NCBI RefSeq assembly: GCF_040096615.1
Contig: NZ_JBBMEJ010000009.1
Span: forward strand, 62,001 to 126,000
Length of the DNA stretch: 64,000 nucleotides
Direction of reading: 5' to 3'
Origin: Blautia_A aquisgranensis
GTDB lineage: Bacteria > Bacillota > Clostridia > Lachnospirales > Lachnospiraceae
Part shown: piece after piece, positions 51,480 to 61,192 of the stretch
How positions within the stretch are numbered: position 1 is the first letter of the stretch
How the letters are laid out: each line of letters opens with the position of its first letter
Notes under the pieces: model-generated
Database searches by the model: none
What the model was told of the DNA's origin: nothing
The model's input: the letters and a program-made list of their open reading frames with translations, nothing else
Translations under genes and position numbers: made by a program

Positions 51480-53287
51480 ACCCGAAACTTCTTCTGCATC
51501 TCCCGGATCGTATCCCTGCGCTTAAACAGAAGCAGCCACACCAGCATCAGAAAACTTACGCACATGCTGATCAGTGACGGATACAGAATCTTTACCACAC
51601 CGGTCACACTTAAGATCAGCGGAAGCACCAGTCCAAACGTTCCTGCTTCCAGAAGATAGATCATATATTCTGCTGTTTCAAGCTTCTGCACAGCCGTGAT
51701 CACCCACATGGAGCAGATCACCGCAAGCGCTGCCAGAGGAAGCAGATAATCTACAGACCAGCCACGCCAGCCGGTAAACACATCCCAGAGAACTCCGGCA
51801 ATCGCTACGATCACCAGCTGCCACATCTCATTCTTCAGAAGATTCCTTCGTTTCACATAAGCCACCGAAACCATCAGCCAGCTGCAAAATGCTCCGGCAG
51901 TTACAAACCAGGCCCATTCGATACATTTATCTGTCATAAAATCCACCAGATTGCAGACAACCGCAAGCAGAATGCACAGAAACGTAAAGCTCTCAAAAAC
52001 CTTCACCGGCTGCTTCCGCTCCTCTTTCTGTCCCGGAAAATCATTCTCACGGATCTCACAGGACACCTGCTCTTTTTTCAGTTTTTCCACAAAATTCCGC
52101 TCAATATTTCCATTGGGGATCTTCGATGTAAAGCTTAATACCATTTCATCCCCGAAAGAACAGGAGCATAACTGCAGACTGTCCGTACTTGCAAAAAGTC
52201 CGAATCGCTGAATATATTCCAGGTATTCCTCCGGCATCCGGATAATACCTACATTGGAATAAATCGCAGTAATGGATCTTCCCCCAAGCGTGGTTCCTGC
52301 CAGAAGAAACGGTGTCTTGATCTCCAACGGCACCAGACGCAGCACAGGATTTTTTTCCAGGCTTACCAGATCGTTCAGCTTCGCGGCGATCACATCCCTG
52401 CTCAGTTCTTTTTCGAACTGTTCTTTTACTGATTTCAGGATATCCTCAAACGTGGTATCTGGATAAAAATAGCAGCTGATCTCGATCCAGCCGAAAAAAT
52501 TCGCCATGGACTGTGAAGGAAAATAGTTTCTTAAATTTACCGGAATCATCAGGCCGATCGGTTTTTTCACCTGATTTTTCGGCACCTCCTCATGAATCGC
52601 CCACAGCATGACAGCGGTCAGAAAAACCGTGATCGATACCCCGGCGGCTTTTGCCCTGGAATGGATCTCCTTCACCGGAATACAGACTTCCGTGATGCTC
52701 ATATCCTCCTGGCGGAGCTTCTCGCCTTTCAGCTGAAAGGCTGGCTTCTTGGATTCACGTTTCCGTGGCGCATCAGAGGAATAATACTGGGAAAAACTGT
52801 CCTCCTCCATATCTCTGCCTGTAACATTCTCTTCAGAAAAAAGCTCCGGCAGATCGGCCTCCGGATGAGCCTTCCTGATGTAATTTTTCACAAGCTCCAT
52901 CAGAAAATGCATAGCACCGGTTCCATCCGTAAGCGCATGAAATACCTCGAAATTGATCCGGTTCTTATAATAACTCACCCGTAAAAGAAGCGTTTTTTTA
53001 TCCGGAATATAAAGTCCGCTGCATGGTGCTCCCTTCTCCTTTTCCGCAATGGCCGGAATATCCCGCCGCTCCAGATAAAACCAGAACAGTCCCTTTCTAA
53101 GGACTGCACGGAACAGCGGATATTTTTCCAGGGTCTGATCCAGTGCTGCCTGCAATGTTTCTTCTTTTATCTCTTCTTTCAGTTCACAGTAAAAACGAAA
53201 TACCCTGGTGTCATTTTTTCCTGTTGCCGCAGGGAAAGCCAGTGCTGCATTATCCAGTTTTCTCCACTGTGCATATTCGTTCTTCAT
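51476..53287 (-). CDS. Condensation/acyltransferase-like protein with DUF6320-like membrane domain
   Basis: 603 residues. The N-terminal two thirds look like a chloramphenicol acetyltransferase/condensation fold, with the active-site type motif HALTDGTG (His-x3-Asp-Gly). The last 200 residues hold six or so hydrophobic helices, as in DUF6320. It likely transfers an acyl group at the membrane; substrate unknown. It starts eight bases after the alpha/beta hydrolase gene, which suggests the two act on the same molecule. Confidence 0.7.
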   Translation of the reverse strand: MKNEYAQWRKLDNAALAFPAATGKNDTRVFRFYCELKEEIKEETLQAALDQTLEKYPLFRAVLRKGLFWFYLERRDIPAIAEKEKGAPCSGLYIPDKKTLLLRVSYYKNRINFEVFHALTDGTGAMHFLMELVKNYIRKAHPEADLPELFSEENVTGRDMEEDSFSQYYSSDAPRKRESKKPAFQLKGEKLRQEDMSITEVCIPVKEIHSRAKAAGVSITVFLTAVMLWAIHEEVPKNQVKKPIGLMIPVNLRNYFPSQSMANFFGWIEISCYFYPDTTFEDILKSVKEQFEKELSRDVIAAKLNDLVSLEKNPVLRLVPLEIKTPFLLAGTTLGGRSITAIYSNVGIIRMPEEYLEYIQRFGLFASTDSLQLCSCSFGDEMVLSFTSKIPNGNIERNFVEKLKKEQVSCEIRENDFPGQKEERKQPVKVFESFTFLCILLAVVCNLVDFMTDKCIEWAWFVTAGAFCSWLMVSVAYVKRRNLLKNEMWQLVIVAIAGVLWDVFTGWRGWSVDYLLPLAALAVICSMWVITAVQKLETAEYMIYLLEAGTFGLVLPLILSVTGVVKILYPSLISMCVSFLMLVWLLLFKRRDTIREMQKKFRV

Positions 53288-53295
53288 GATACTAA

Positions 53296-54423
53296 TTACC
53301 TTCTTCCTGCTTCCTCTCTCTCAAGAAAACGATTCACATATTCGAAGCTTTCCTGCACATGAAGGAACTTGATCCCCAGTGCAAAATATCCGTGAAAAGC
53401 ACCTGCGATACGGTGCGTCTCCACGTAATTGCCTGCTTCCGCAAGTTTCCTGCCAAATGCTTCCCCCTCATCACGCAGCGGGTCGAATTCCGCCGTGAGG
53501 ATCAGTGTATCCGGCATATTCCGGAAATCTCCCGCAAGGATCGGTGCAAAATACGGATTCTGCCGGTCCTCCGGAGTTCTCTCGTAAAGCTTCAGATAAT
53601 CCTCCATCTTCTCCGCAGTGAGAAGATAGCCTGTTCCGTTCGTCTTCACAGATTCAAAAGGGGACGCCTCTGTATAACAGTTATTCAGTGCCGGATAGAT
53701 CAGGATCTGCTTCTTTGGAAAAAACTCTCCCCTGTCCCTGGCCATCATGCACACCGCTGATGCCAGATTGCCACCTGCGCTGTCACCCATGATGGTGATG
53801 CGGTCCGGATCTGTATTCAGCAGAAAACGGTTCGTATAAAAAACCTTCGCCGCAGCATAGCAGTCCATTAATCCCACCGGAAAACGATGCTCCGGTGCCA
53901 GCCTGTATTCCACAGACGCCACGATCTGTCCTGTGGACTGTGCCATTCTGGCACAGACACGTTCGTAATTCTCCACGCTCTCTGTGACCCAGCCACCCCC
54001 GTGAAAAAACAGAATGACCGAAGGCTTTTTGCCGGAGGCGGCCCCGTTTTCCATGGCCTCCTCTGTTGGAAAGAACAGCCGGATCGGAACCTTATAATCT
54101 CCATTATAAACTTCCGCATCCAGGGTTTTGTAAAAGATCCTCATTGGATCCATCTTCTTGATATCTGCCAGCTTTCTGGAGGCTTCCAGTTCGATCCCTC
54201 CGTAGGAAAGTGCCTGCAGAACCGTTTTTACAGCACGCGGCATGGTATTTTCATTTTTTTCCGGTATTCCCGGAATGATGATCTGACGGCTTCGTCTGTT
54301 TCCTTTTCTTGTGTATATATATTTTGTTTCTGTATTATATTTCGCCATGATCCGGATGTGTTTCACACAGGTTCGTTCATAATGCAGCCGCTTCAGGATC
54401 TCATGATCTGTACGGATGATCAC
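53296..54423 (-). CDS. Alpha/beta hydrolase, HSL-type esterase
   Basis: About 375 residues. The oxyanion motif is FFHGGGW, the nucleophile MGDSAGGNLAS, the Asp lies in TAEFDPLRDEG and the His in GAFHGYF: the hormone-sensitive lipase family of acyl esterases. GTG at 54423 has AAGGGA at good spacing. The frame stays open upstream, and a strong GGAGGTGAG is followed ten bases later by ATC at 54510, so a 29-residue extension from a near-cognate start cannot be excluded. Conversely a later ATG (PRAVKTV) may be the native start. Confidence 0.85.
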   Translation of the reverse strand: MIIRTDHEILKRLHYERTCVKHIRIMAKYNTETKYIYTRKGNRRSRQIIIPGIPEKNENTMPRAVKTVLQALSYGGIELEASRKLADIKKMDPMRIFYKTLDAEVYNGDYKVPIRLFFPTEEAMENGAASGKKPSVILFFHGGGWVTESVENYERVCARMAQSTGQIVASVEYRLAPEHRFPVGLMDCYAAAKVFYTNRFLLNTDPDRITIMGDSAGGNLASAVCMMARDRGEFFPKKQILIYPALNNCYTEASPFESVKTNGTGYLLTAEKMEDYLKLYERTPEDRQNPYFAPILAGDFRNMPDTLILTAEFDPLRDEGEAFGRKLAEAGNYVETHRIAGAFHGYFALGIKFLHVQESFEYVNRFLEREEAGRR

Positions 54424-54567
54424 TTCCGTTCCCTTATATCCCAGGATATAATAGCTGTTTTCTTTCTTTTTTATGTGTGGTCTTCTCAGTCTCAGTAAAT
54501 GCTTTCTGATTTTTTTCTCACCTCCGCGAAGTTTTGTTATGTCTTCACCTATGATAGCATCCGCCGC

Positions 54568-55374
54568 TTATGAGTACAAGTCATAGTAAAAAATATACTG
54601 CTGCATGATCCCACGCATCCCCTTGTATCTCCGGTTGGGAAATCCCCTCTTATAATGCGCTGCCATTACCTGATGAATATGGGTATCCACCGGAAAAGCG
54701 TCCATATGGTGCAGTGCAAAAAGACAGATACACTCTGCCACTTTTTCTCCCACACCACACAGCTTTAACAGCTCTTTTTTTGCCCGGTGATAACGCATAT
54801 CATAAATTTTTTCCAGAGAAACCTCTCCGGATTCGATCATCCGCGCTGTCACTGCAATATATTTCGCACGATAGCCCATACCACACCCCCGCAGTTCCTC
54901 CTCTGTGGCTCCGCTTAGCGCAGTTACAGTCGGAAAAGCATAATATTCCACGCCTCCTGAAGAGATTTTTTTCTCCCCATATGTGCGGCAAATCGTCTCG
55001 ATACATTTCCGGATCCGCTTGATATTATTCTGCTGTGATATCAGAAATGTGACGATCATCTCCCACAGATCCTGCCTCAGGATCCGTATCCCGTCGCCTG
55101 CTTTTATGGCTGCATTTAAATATTTATCCCGCGGATTGGCGACCTTCATATACTCCTCATAATCTGTATCCAGGTCAAAATACCGCACCCAGTAACAGAC
55201 AAACTCTTCCTGCGAACAGTAAAAATCCACAACTCCTTTTTCCTGGTGCATTTCCAGATACTGATCTCCTGCTACCATGGAAAAATGTCCGTTTCCAAGC
55301 TTCTGCATCCGGAAACACTGTCCGGAATCGCATATTTTGTCAAGGCTGAAATGTTCCAGCTCTACTGTGATCAT
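54568..55374 (-). CDS. ogg: 8-oxoguanine DNA glycosylase (OGG family)
   Basis: 268 residues. The N-terminus has SGQCFRMQKLGNGHFSMVAG, typical of OGG1-like enzymes. The helix-hairpin-helix with catalytic Lys is LCGVGEKVAECICLFA and the catalytic Asp is in FPVDTHIHQV. It should excise 8-oxoguanine and nick DNA. It overlaps the AraC gene stop by four bases. Confidence 0.9.
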   Translation of the reverse strand: MITVELEHFSLDKICDSGQCFRMQKLGNGHFSMVAGDQYLEMHQEKGVVDFYCSQEEFVCYWVRYFDLDTDYEEYMKVANPRDKYLNAAIKAGDGIRILRQDLWEMIVTFLISQQNNIKRIRKCIETICRTYGEKKISSGGVEYYAFPTVTALSGATEEELRGCGMGYRAKYIAVTARMIESGEVSLEKIYDMRYHRAKKELLKLCGVGEKVAECICLFALHHMDAFPVDTHIHQVMAAHYKRGFPNRRYKGMRGIMQQYIFYYDLYS

Positions 55375-56192
55375 GTTAATTCCTCTCGTAAGTATTTTTC
55401 TTTATATGAATTCCGGTATTCTCTTGGCGTCATCCGGTACCGCTCGCGAAATACCCTGTTGAAAGTCCTCTGGCTTTCAAATCCGGCATCCATGCAGATA
55501 TCCGTAATGCTGTCCTCTGTACATTCCAGATGAACGACCACATAATTCAGTCTCTGCTCATTCAGAAACTGATTGAAGTTCCGGTGAAAGGTTCCGGAAA
55601 AAACTCTGGACAATGCAAACTTGCTGATTCCCAGATCCCGGGCCATGCTTTCCAGCGAAACTGACTCTTTGAAATGCCTAGCTATATAGGACACTGTCTG
55701 ATAAATAATATCATTGCTTTCCACACGGCTCTTCTCTGTAAGCTGAAAATGCGGAATGCTTCTGGCCAGCAGTATCTGCACATAAGCCTGCTCCACGGCA
55801 AAATCATCGTCCTTCGCCTTCCGGTTTGCCAGCAGGCAGCTGACTGCATTGACAATATCCGGATGTACATCTTCTTTCTTTATCACCGGGTCTTCCGGGC
55901 AGCTGTTCTGTATGATCTCCGTAAACTGTCCATTCAGTGCAGGCTTCGCCCAAAGATAGCAGGCCTTGTTGTTTCCCTGGGAAAAAACCTGATAGTGATG
56001 GATCACATCCGGAAAGATCACTGCGAAATCTCCCTCTTCCATGTGAAAAAGCTCCTGTCCCATTCCCAGCTCCAGACTCCCCTCGGTAATATAAATAAAT
56101 TCCGTAGAGTTGTGAAGATGGGGCGAAGCATGTGCAGATGTCTTAAGATGAATATGCAGATCCTTCTTTTTTTCTTCGTATATTGGAAGCAT
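55371..56192 (-). CDS. AraC-family transcriptional regulator
   Basis: 273 residues. The N-terminal cupin (SPHLHNSTEFIYITEGSLEL ... HHYQVF, in parts) binds a ligand. The C-terminal double helix-turn-helix is SLESMARDLGISKFALSRVF and ITDICMDAGFESQRTFNRVF followed by MTPREYRNS. A 27-codon ORF is transcribed divergently 115 bases away and may be its target; ogg is downstream. Confidence 0.92.
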   Translation of the reverse strand: MLPIYEEKKKDLHIHLKTSAHASPHLHNSTEFIYITEGSLELGMGQELFHMEEGDFAVIFPDVIHHYQVFSQGNNKACYLWAKPALNGQFTEIIQNSCPEDPVIKKEDVHPDIVNAVSCLLANRKAKDDDFAVEQAYVQILLARSIPHFQLTEKSRVESNDIIYQTVSYIARHFKESVSLESMARDLGISKFALSRVFSGTFHRNFNQFLNEQRLNYVVVHLECTEDSITDICMDAGFESQRTFNRVFRERYRMTPREYRNSYKEKYLREELT

Positions 56193-56306
56193 GTCTTTTT
56201 TATCTCCTGCAAGATTTGGCTACTTTTTCTGTATTTTTGGCACGTAATGTTACCAAGGGTTTATTATAATGCATTTGTAAGTTAAAGAAAAGAGGAGGAA
56301 AACAAA

Positions 56307-56390
56307 ATGAGAAAAATCAAAGAATTTCTGAAAGAAGCATTTAGAAGCTACATGGAGATGTGTGGAAGATACCCATACTGCTTCCGCTAA
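56307..56390 (+). CDS. 27-residue peptide gene, unknown
   Basis: ATG at 56307 follows a perfect AGAGGAGG. The product begins MRKIKEFLKEAFRSYMEM and ends CGRYPYCFR: a basic amphipathic helix followed by two cysteines five residues apart. A TATAAT -10 is at 56265-56270, but no good -35 is present, which fits activator dependence on the divergent AraC protein. No signal peptide. Signal peptide, leader peptide and stand-alone small protein are all possible. Confidence 0.6.
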   Translation: MRKIKEFLKEAFRSYMEMCGRYPYCFR

Positions 56391-56414
56391 AAATGTCCAC
56401 AATGATGTCTGAAA

Positions 56415-56858
56415 TCACGTGGACTCAGAAAGAATCTCAAGTGCCCGTCTGTATCTTCCCTGTAAACGGGAAATCTGTCGGTCAGATATATTTTCACAGT
56501 CAGCGAGACGTGTTACATCAGAATTGTGGAGCAGATCAGCCTGCTTCACTTTTTTTGCAATTAAATTCTTCCGGAGATTCCGGATATAGTCAAAATAATT
56601 CATGCTCTTATCTCTCGTGAGAAAATGCAGAGCCTCCACAACCTCTTCCGGAAATTCTCTCGCCAAATCCTCAAAAGAAATTTCCGTATCTTCTACAACA
56701 TCATGGAGAAGTGCCGTACAGGTGCTGAGCTCATCGTCCATCTGCTCAGCCACATAAAAAGGATGAAAAATATAAGGAACCCCGCTTCGATCTGTCTGTC
56801 CATGATGTGCCTCATATGCCACCTTCATAGCTTTTTTCGTCAAAGCTGTATAAATCAT
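56415..56858 (-). CDS. HD-domain hydrolase, SpoT/MESH1-like
   Basis: 147 residues starting MIYTALTKKAMKVAYEAHHG at ATG 56858 (GGGAGG upstream). The metal motif is seen as YIFHPF and LLHDVVEDTE, and the segment AREFPEEVVEALHFLTRD follows as in small (p)ppGpp hydrolases. Activity on alarmones is inference from this family. The stop is 25 bases from the end of the 27-codon ORF, convergent to it. Confidence 0.82.
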   Translation of the reverse strand: MIYTALTKKAMKVAYEAHHGQTDRSGVPYIFHPFYVAEQMDDELSTCTALLHDVVEDTEISFEDLAREFPEEVVEALHFLTRDKSMNYFDYIRNLRKNLIAKKVKQADLLHNSDVTRLADCENISDRQISRLQGRYRRALEILSEST

Positions 56859-57137
56859 ATCCGCGCCTCCCGTCCGGTTCCGCCGAACCGCCGTTATGAT
56901 CACTGTTTACTCCGTTTACAGCAATCTTTTTTGTACTCTGTTAATATACTATATCATCTGACTGTCTTTCCCACAAGGACAATAACTCTTATATGTCTAT
57001 CATTTCTTCTTATATCGAATCCTGCAGTCTTGCCCTCATCCTGAAATTGGTATATACTTAATTTCATCCGGGCAGAATCCTGTTATTGATAATGTCCGAA
57101 ACTTATCCCATTCCAGAAAAGAAAGGAACCTGAACCT

Positions 57138-57416
57138 ATGAAATTTATATATCCCGCAGTTTTCCGTCCCACCGAGGACAAAAAATACAACGCTTTTTTC
57201 CCGGATCTTGCCTGCTGCGAAGCAAAAGGTGATACTCTGGATGATGCCATTGAGAATGCCAATGCAGCTGCCTATGACTGGATCTACACAGAGCTTATGG
57301 AGTTCGAGGGCAAGCTTCCTCCTGTTTCCGAGGAAAGCGATCTGGATCTGAAAGAAGGCGATGTTGTCCGCAATATTTCCGTCAATATCCGTTTCCAGGA
57401 TGGATGGGATGAATAA
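57138..57416 (+). CDS. HicB-family protein without HicA partner
   Basis: 92 residues with the HicB fold: YPAVFRPTEDKKYNAFFPDL and CCEAKGDTLDDAIENANAAA, but no DNA-binding C-terminus beyond a short acidic tail. No HicA-like mRNA interferase lies on either side (HD hydrolase and MarR on the opposite strand). It is an orphan antitoxin-like protein or has been recruited for another role. AAAGGAACC precedes the ATG. Confidence 0.8.
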   Translation: MKFIYPAVFRPTEDKKYNAFFPDLACCEAKGDTLDDAIENANAAAYDWIYTELMEFEGKLPPVSEESDLDLKEGDVVRNISVNIRFQDGWDE

Positions 57417-57433
57417 AACATTTCTCTGAAACA

Positions 57434-57499
57434 CAAAAAGCACCGGGATCGGTCGCTGCCTTACTATTGAGGTTCGATCGATCCTGATGCTTTTATTTT
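57434..57499. terminator. Bidirectional terminator between hicB-like and marR
   Basis: AAAAGCA pairs with TGCTTTT, and an inner GGATCGGTCG/CGATCGATCC stem extends it with one mismatch. T-rich tracts follow on both strands. Confidence 0.75.
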
Positions 57500-57940
57500 T
57501 CATTGGTCGTGATACTGTCTGAAAAATCTACGCAGTCCGTCCAGTGCCTTCACAAGTACATCTGCCTCATCTTCGTTCAGCTCTGCAAGCACTGCATCTG
57601 TCATCTGTCTGTGGAATTCCGCATGGTGATGATATGCCATACGTCCCTTATTGGTAAGCTGGATAAAGACAACACGGCGATCCTTTTCGCTTCGTTCTCT
57701 CTTCACATAGCCTTTCTTCACAAGACTGTTCATGGAAGTCGTAAGAGATCCCACTGTAATGTTCAGCTTGGCTGCGATAGAGGACATATTTCCCCCGCCA
57801 AGTCCCACTGCCTCGATAATGTGCATATCATTGTTGGAAATATCTTTATATTTATCTGTGATGATGGCTTCTTCCTCCAGCCGGAGGATCTCATTGAACA
57901 GATGCACCAGCACGTCATTTATAACTTCCCGATTGTCCAC
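57500..57940 (-). CDS. MarR-family regulator (FabT-like by context)
   Basis: 146 residues. Winged-helix motif: ISNNDMHIIEAVGLGGGNMS, AKLNITVGSLTTSMNSLVKK and the wing ERSEKDRRVVFIQLT. GTG at 57940 follows AGGAG at ten bases and gives a normal MarR length; the ORF start at 58003 lacks a ribosome site. It lies 150 bases downstream of accDA on the same strand. FabT, a MarR protein, controls fab/acc genes in Firmicutes but is usually first in the operon, so the role here is inference. Confidence 0.82.
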   Translation of the reverse strand: MDNREVINDVLVHLFNEILRLEEEAIITDKYKDISNNDMHIIEAVGLGGGNMSSIAAKLNITVGSLTTSMNSLVKKGYVKRERSEKDRRVVFIQLTNKGRMAYHHHAEFHRQMTDAVLAELNEDEADVLVKALDGLRRFFRQYHDQ

Positions 57941-58092
57941 TCCTACCCCGCTCCTGTTTCTCCGGAGACTATTATTCTTCTCCGATTCTCTGTATGAAGT
58001 CATCGTAACATAAATACTATATTTTTTCCACTGGATTTTTGCTTATCAGGTGCGAAATATTATCCATAACCGTACACGAAATGTTTCGTTTT

Positions 58093-59829
58093 TTACATTC
58101 TGCGGAAGCGTTCATAACGGTGTTCCAGAAGCTCTTCGCATGCTTTTCCACTGTATTTCCCGAGAAAATCTGCAATTCCCTTTTCCAGATATTCCGAAAC
58201 CTCTGCCATATTCTCACGGCTTACCGGCTCTGTTTCGGGAATCACATGCTCGATCATCCCCATTTCCAGAAGATCACCTGCTGTCAGCTTCATCACAGCT
58301 GCAGCCTCTTTTGCTTTTTTACTGTCTTTCCAGAGAATCGACGCAAAACCCTCAGGAGACAAAATAGAATAGACGGAATGTTCCAGCATCCATACTTCAT
58401 CTGACACTGCAAACGCAAGGGCTCCGCCGCTTCCGCCTTCTCCGATCACAATGGACAATACCGGAACCTTAAGGCCGGACAGTGTGTAGAGATTTTTTGC
58501 GATTGCTTCGCCCTGTCCCCGTTCTTCTGCCTCCAGGCCGCAGAAAGCACCCGGCGTATCCACAAGACAGATCACCGGACGGTGAAACTTCTCTGCCTGC
58601 TGCATCAGACGCAGGGATTTCCAGTAGCCCTCCGGAGATACCATACCGAAATTCCGGGCAATGTTTTCCTTTGTGCCTTCGCCTTTTTCCTGTGCCAGAA
58701 CTGTTACCGGTTTTCCATGGAAAAATGCCACACCGCCGATCACAGCCGGGTCATCACCACAGTGACGGTCGCCGTGAAATTCCATAAAATCATCAAAAAT
58801 TTCTTCGATATAATTTTTCCCCGTGGGACGTGTTTTGGCTCTGGCCGTCTGCACATGCTCCCAGGGCGTAAATTCATCGGATGGTGTAAATTCCGGCCAG
58901 ATATCTGTCTTTCGGATTCCGGCATCTCCATCGTTACTGTCCAGTTTATTGGACTGTCCGTTTTTATGGTCTTTGCTTTCTTCCGGCTGATGCAGTTTCA
59001 GAATATCTGCCAGAACAAGCCTCTGATCTTCCCGCTCCACGATCCTGTCAACAAATCCATGCTCCAGAAGAAACTCTGCTCTCTGGAATCCTTTCGGCAG
59101 CTTCTGGCCTATGGTCTGCTCGATGACTCTGGGGCCTGCAAAACCGATCAGTGCTTTTGGCTCCGCCAGAATAATATCTCCCAGCATGGCAAAGCTTGCT
59201 GTCACACCACCGGTCGTAGGATCTGTCAGAACCGGTACATAGAGAAGTCCTGCATCACTGTGTTTTCTGAGCGCCATGCTTGTTTTTGCCATCTGCATTA
59301 AAGATACCAGGCCTTCCTGCATTCTGGCACCCCCGGAACAGATGTAGAGGATCACCGGAAGCTGTTCTTTCGTTGCACGTTCAAAAACGCGGGTGATCTT
59401 TTCCCCTACGACCTCACCCATACTGGACATCAGAAAACGGCAGTCGCATACACCTAACGCCACAGGCATTCCCATGATGAAGCCCTTTCCTGTGACTACA
59501 GCCTCGTCAAGTCCTGTTTTTTCGCGCAGTGCACGAAGCTTTTCTCCATAGCCCTTATACGAAAGCGGATTCTTCTCTTCCATATGGGCATCCCACTCTT
59601 CAAAGCTGTTTTTGTCCACAAGCATTTTGATCCGCTTATAGGCCGGCATGTGAAAATAATTTCCGCAATGCGGGCAGATATAATGATTCCGTTTTACCTC
59701 ATCTACAAAAACTGCTGCCTTGCAGGCATTACATTTACGCATCAGTCCATCCGGAACCTCGGGTGTGTTTTCCTGTTCCTCTCCCCGGATATCCATGATA
59801 GTCTTTTTGAACATGTGCTTAATTCTCAT
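58093..59829 (-). CDS. accDA: Fused acetyl-CoA carboxylase carboxyltransferase beta-alpha
   Basis: 578 residues joining both carboxyltransferase subunits. The AccD half has the four-Cys zinc ribbon (CNACKAAVFVDE ... CPHCGNYF) and SGGARMQEGLVSLMQMAK. A linker of about 30 residues (EESKDHKNGQSNKLD) leads to the AccA half with DDPAVIGGVAFFHGK and GEGGSGGALAFAVSDEVWML. It transfers carboxyl from biotin to acetyl-CoA, giving malonyl-CoA. Start ATG 59829 overlaps the accC stop by 11 bases. Confidence 0.95.
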   Translation of the reverse strand: MRIKHMFKKTIMDIRGEEQENTPEVPDGLMRKCNACKAAVFVDEVKRNHYICPHCGNYFHMPAYKRIKMLVDKNSFEEWDAHMEEKNPLSYKGYGEKLRALREKTGLDEAVVTGKGFIMGMPVALGVCDCRFLMSSMGEVVGEKITRVFERATKEQLPVILYICSGGARMQEGLVSLMQMAKTSMALRKHSDAGLLYVPVLTDPTTGGVTASFAMLGDIILAEPKALIGFAGPRVIEQTIGQKLPKGFQRAEFLLEHGFVDRIVEREDQRLVLADILKLHQPEESKDHKNGQSNKLDSNDGDAGIRKTDIWPEFTPSDEFTPWEHVQTARAKTRPTGKNYIEEIFDDFMEFHGDRHCGDDPAVIGGVAFFHGKPVTVLAQEKGEGTKENIARNFGMVSPEGYWKSLRLMQQAEKFHRPVICLVDTPGAFCGLEAEERGQGEAIAKNLYTLSGLKVPVLSIVIGEGGSGGALAFAVSDEVWMLEHSVYSILSPEGFASILWKDSKKAKEAAAVMKLTAGDLLEMGMIEHVIPETEPVSRENMAEVSEYLEKGIADFLGKYSGKACEELLEHRYERFRRM

Positions 59830-61183
59830 TGATCTTCACTCCTGCAATGGTATGGCTTGCGAGAAAGCCGGTATCAAAATTTCCTGACTGGTAATCCTCA
59901 TTTTTCAGAATCTCATACTGATAGTCGATATTGGTGTCGATTCCGTCAATGATCACCTCACCAAGCGCACTCTGCATACGTGCAATGGCTTCCTTCCGGT
60001 TGTCTGCATGAACGATCAGCTTGGCAAGCATGGAATCGTAATACGGTGGGATCTTGCAGCCGTTGTACACACAGGTATCAACACGGATCCCGTTTCCTCC
60101 CGGAAAATGTGCTCCTTTGATGATTCCCGGTGACGGCCGGAAATTCTTTTTGGGATTTTCTGCATTGATCCTGCACTCGATCGCATGTCCCATAATGTGG
60201 ACATCCTTTTGGGTGATCGTAAGTGGCTCACCGGATGCAATCTTTATCTGCTCTTTCACAAGGTCGATTCCTGTGACCCACTCTGTTACCGGATGCTCCA
60301 CCTGGATTCTGGTGTTCATCTCCATGAACCAGAATTTTCCGTCCGGCTCAAGAAGAAACTCGATGGTTCCGGCATTGACATAGCCTGCTGCTTTTGCCGC
60401 TGTTACCGCTGCACGACCCATCTTTTCTCTGAGTTCCGGAGAAACAGCTGCACTTGGTGATTCCTCGATCATCTTCTGATGATTTCTCTGGATCGAACAG
60501 TCACGTTCTCCCAGATGGATCACATTTCCCTGATTATCTGCAAGGATCTGAAACTCAATATGTCTTGGATTTACCACAAAATGTTCGATATACATAGTAC
60601 CATCACCAAAAGCAATCTCAGCTTCTTTTCTGGCGGTTGCATAAGCTTCCGGAAATTCCTCCGGTGTGTTTGCCACACGCATGCCTTTTCCGCCGCCTCC
60701 AAGAGCCGCCTTGATGATTACCGGATATCCGATCCGTTCTGCTTCTTTAAGCCCTGTCTCAATATCATCGATTGAGCCATCGGTTCCGGGGATTACTGGC
60801 ACACCTGCCGCGATCATGGTGCTTCTTGCAATCTGCTTGTTTCCCAGCATACGGATAACCTTCGATGGCGGTCCCACAAATGTGATGCCGCACTTTTCGC
60901 AGAACTCTGCAAACCTGGCGTTCTCAGAGAGAAACCCAAAACCAGGATGAATGGCATCTGCCCCGGAAACCATTGTCGCACTGATAATCTGTTCCATGTT
61001 CAGATAACTCTGCGCGGAAGGTCCCGGTCCGATGCAGACCGCTTCATCTGCCAGCTGCGTGTGAAGGCTTTCCTCATCTGCCTCTGAATAAACAGCCACC
61101 GTTGCAATTCCCATTTCCCTGCAGGCACGGATAATACGCACCGCGATCTCGCCTCTGTTGGCGATCAGTAACTTTCGAATCAT
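59819..61183 (-). CDS. accC: Biotin carboxylase
   Basis: 454 residues. ATP-grasp motifs GGGGKGMRVA, the EHFVVNPRHIEFQ segment, FWFMEMNTRIQVEHPVTEW (in part) and the N-terminal LLIANRGEIAVRIIRACREM identify it. It carboxylates biotin on AccB. It begins nine bases after fabZ. Confidence 0.97.
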   Translation of the reverse strand: MIRKLLIANRGEIAVRIIRACREMGIATVAVYSEADEESLHTQLADEAVCIGPGPSAQSYLNMEQIISATMVSGADAIHPGFGFLSENARFAEFCEKCGITFVGPPSKVIRMLGNKQIARSTMIAAGVPVIPGTDGSIDDIETGLKEAERIGYPVIIKAALGGGGKGMRVANTPEEFPEAYATARKEAEIAFGDGTMYIEHFVVNPRHIEFQILADNQGNVIHLGERDCSIQRNHQKMIEESPSAAVSPELREKMGRAAVTAAKAAGYVNAGTIEFLLEPDGKFWFMEMNTRIQVEHPVTEWVTGIDLVKEQIKIASGEPLTITQKDVHIMGHAIECRINAENPKKNFRPSPGIIKGAHFPGGNGIRVDTCVYNGCKIPPYYDSMLAKLIVHADNRKEAIARMQSALGEVIIDGIDTNIDYQYEILKNEDYQSGNFDTGFLASHTIAGVKINEN

Positions 61184-61192
61184 ACAATCACC

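Noticed and set aside
57138..57416. HicAB toxin-antitoxin module
   Set aside because: No HicA-sized ORF with a double-stranded RNA-binding fold lies on either side, so only an orphan HicB-like protein is supported.
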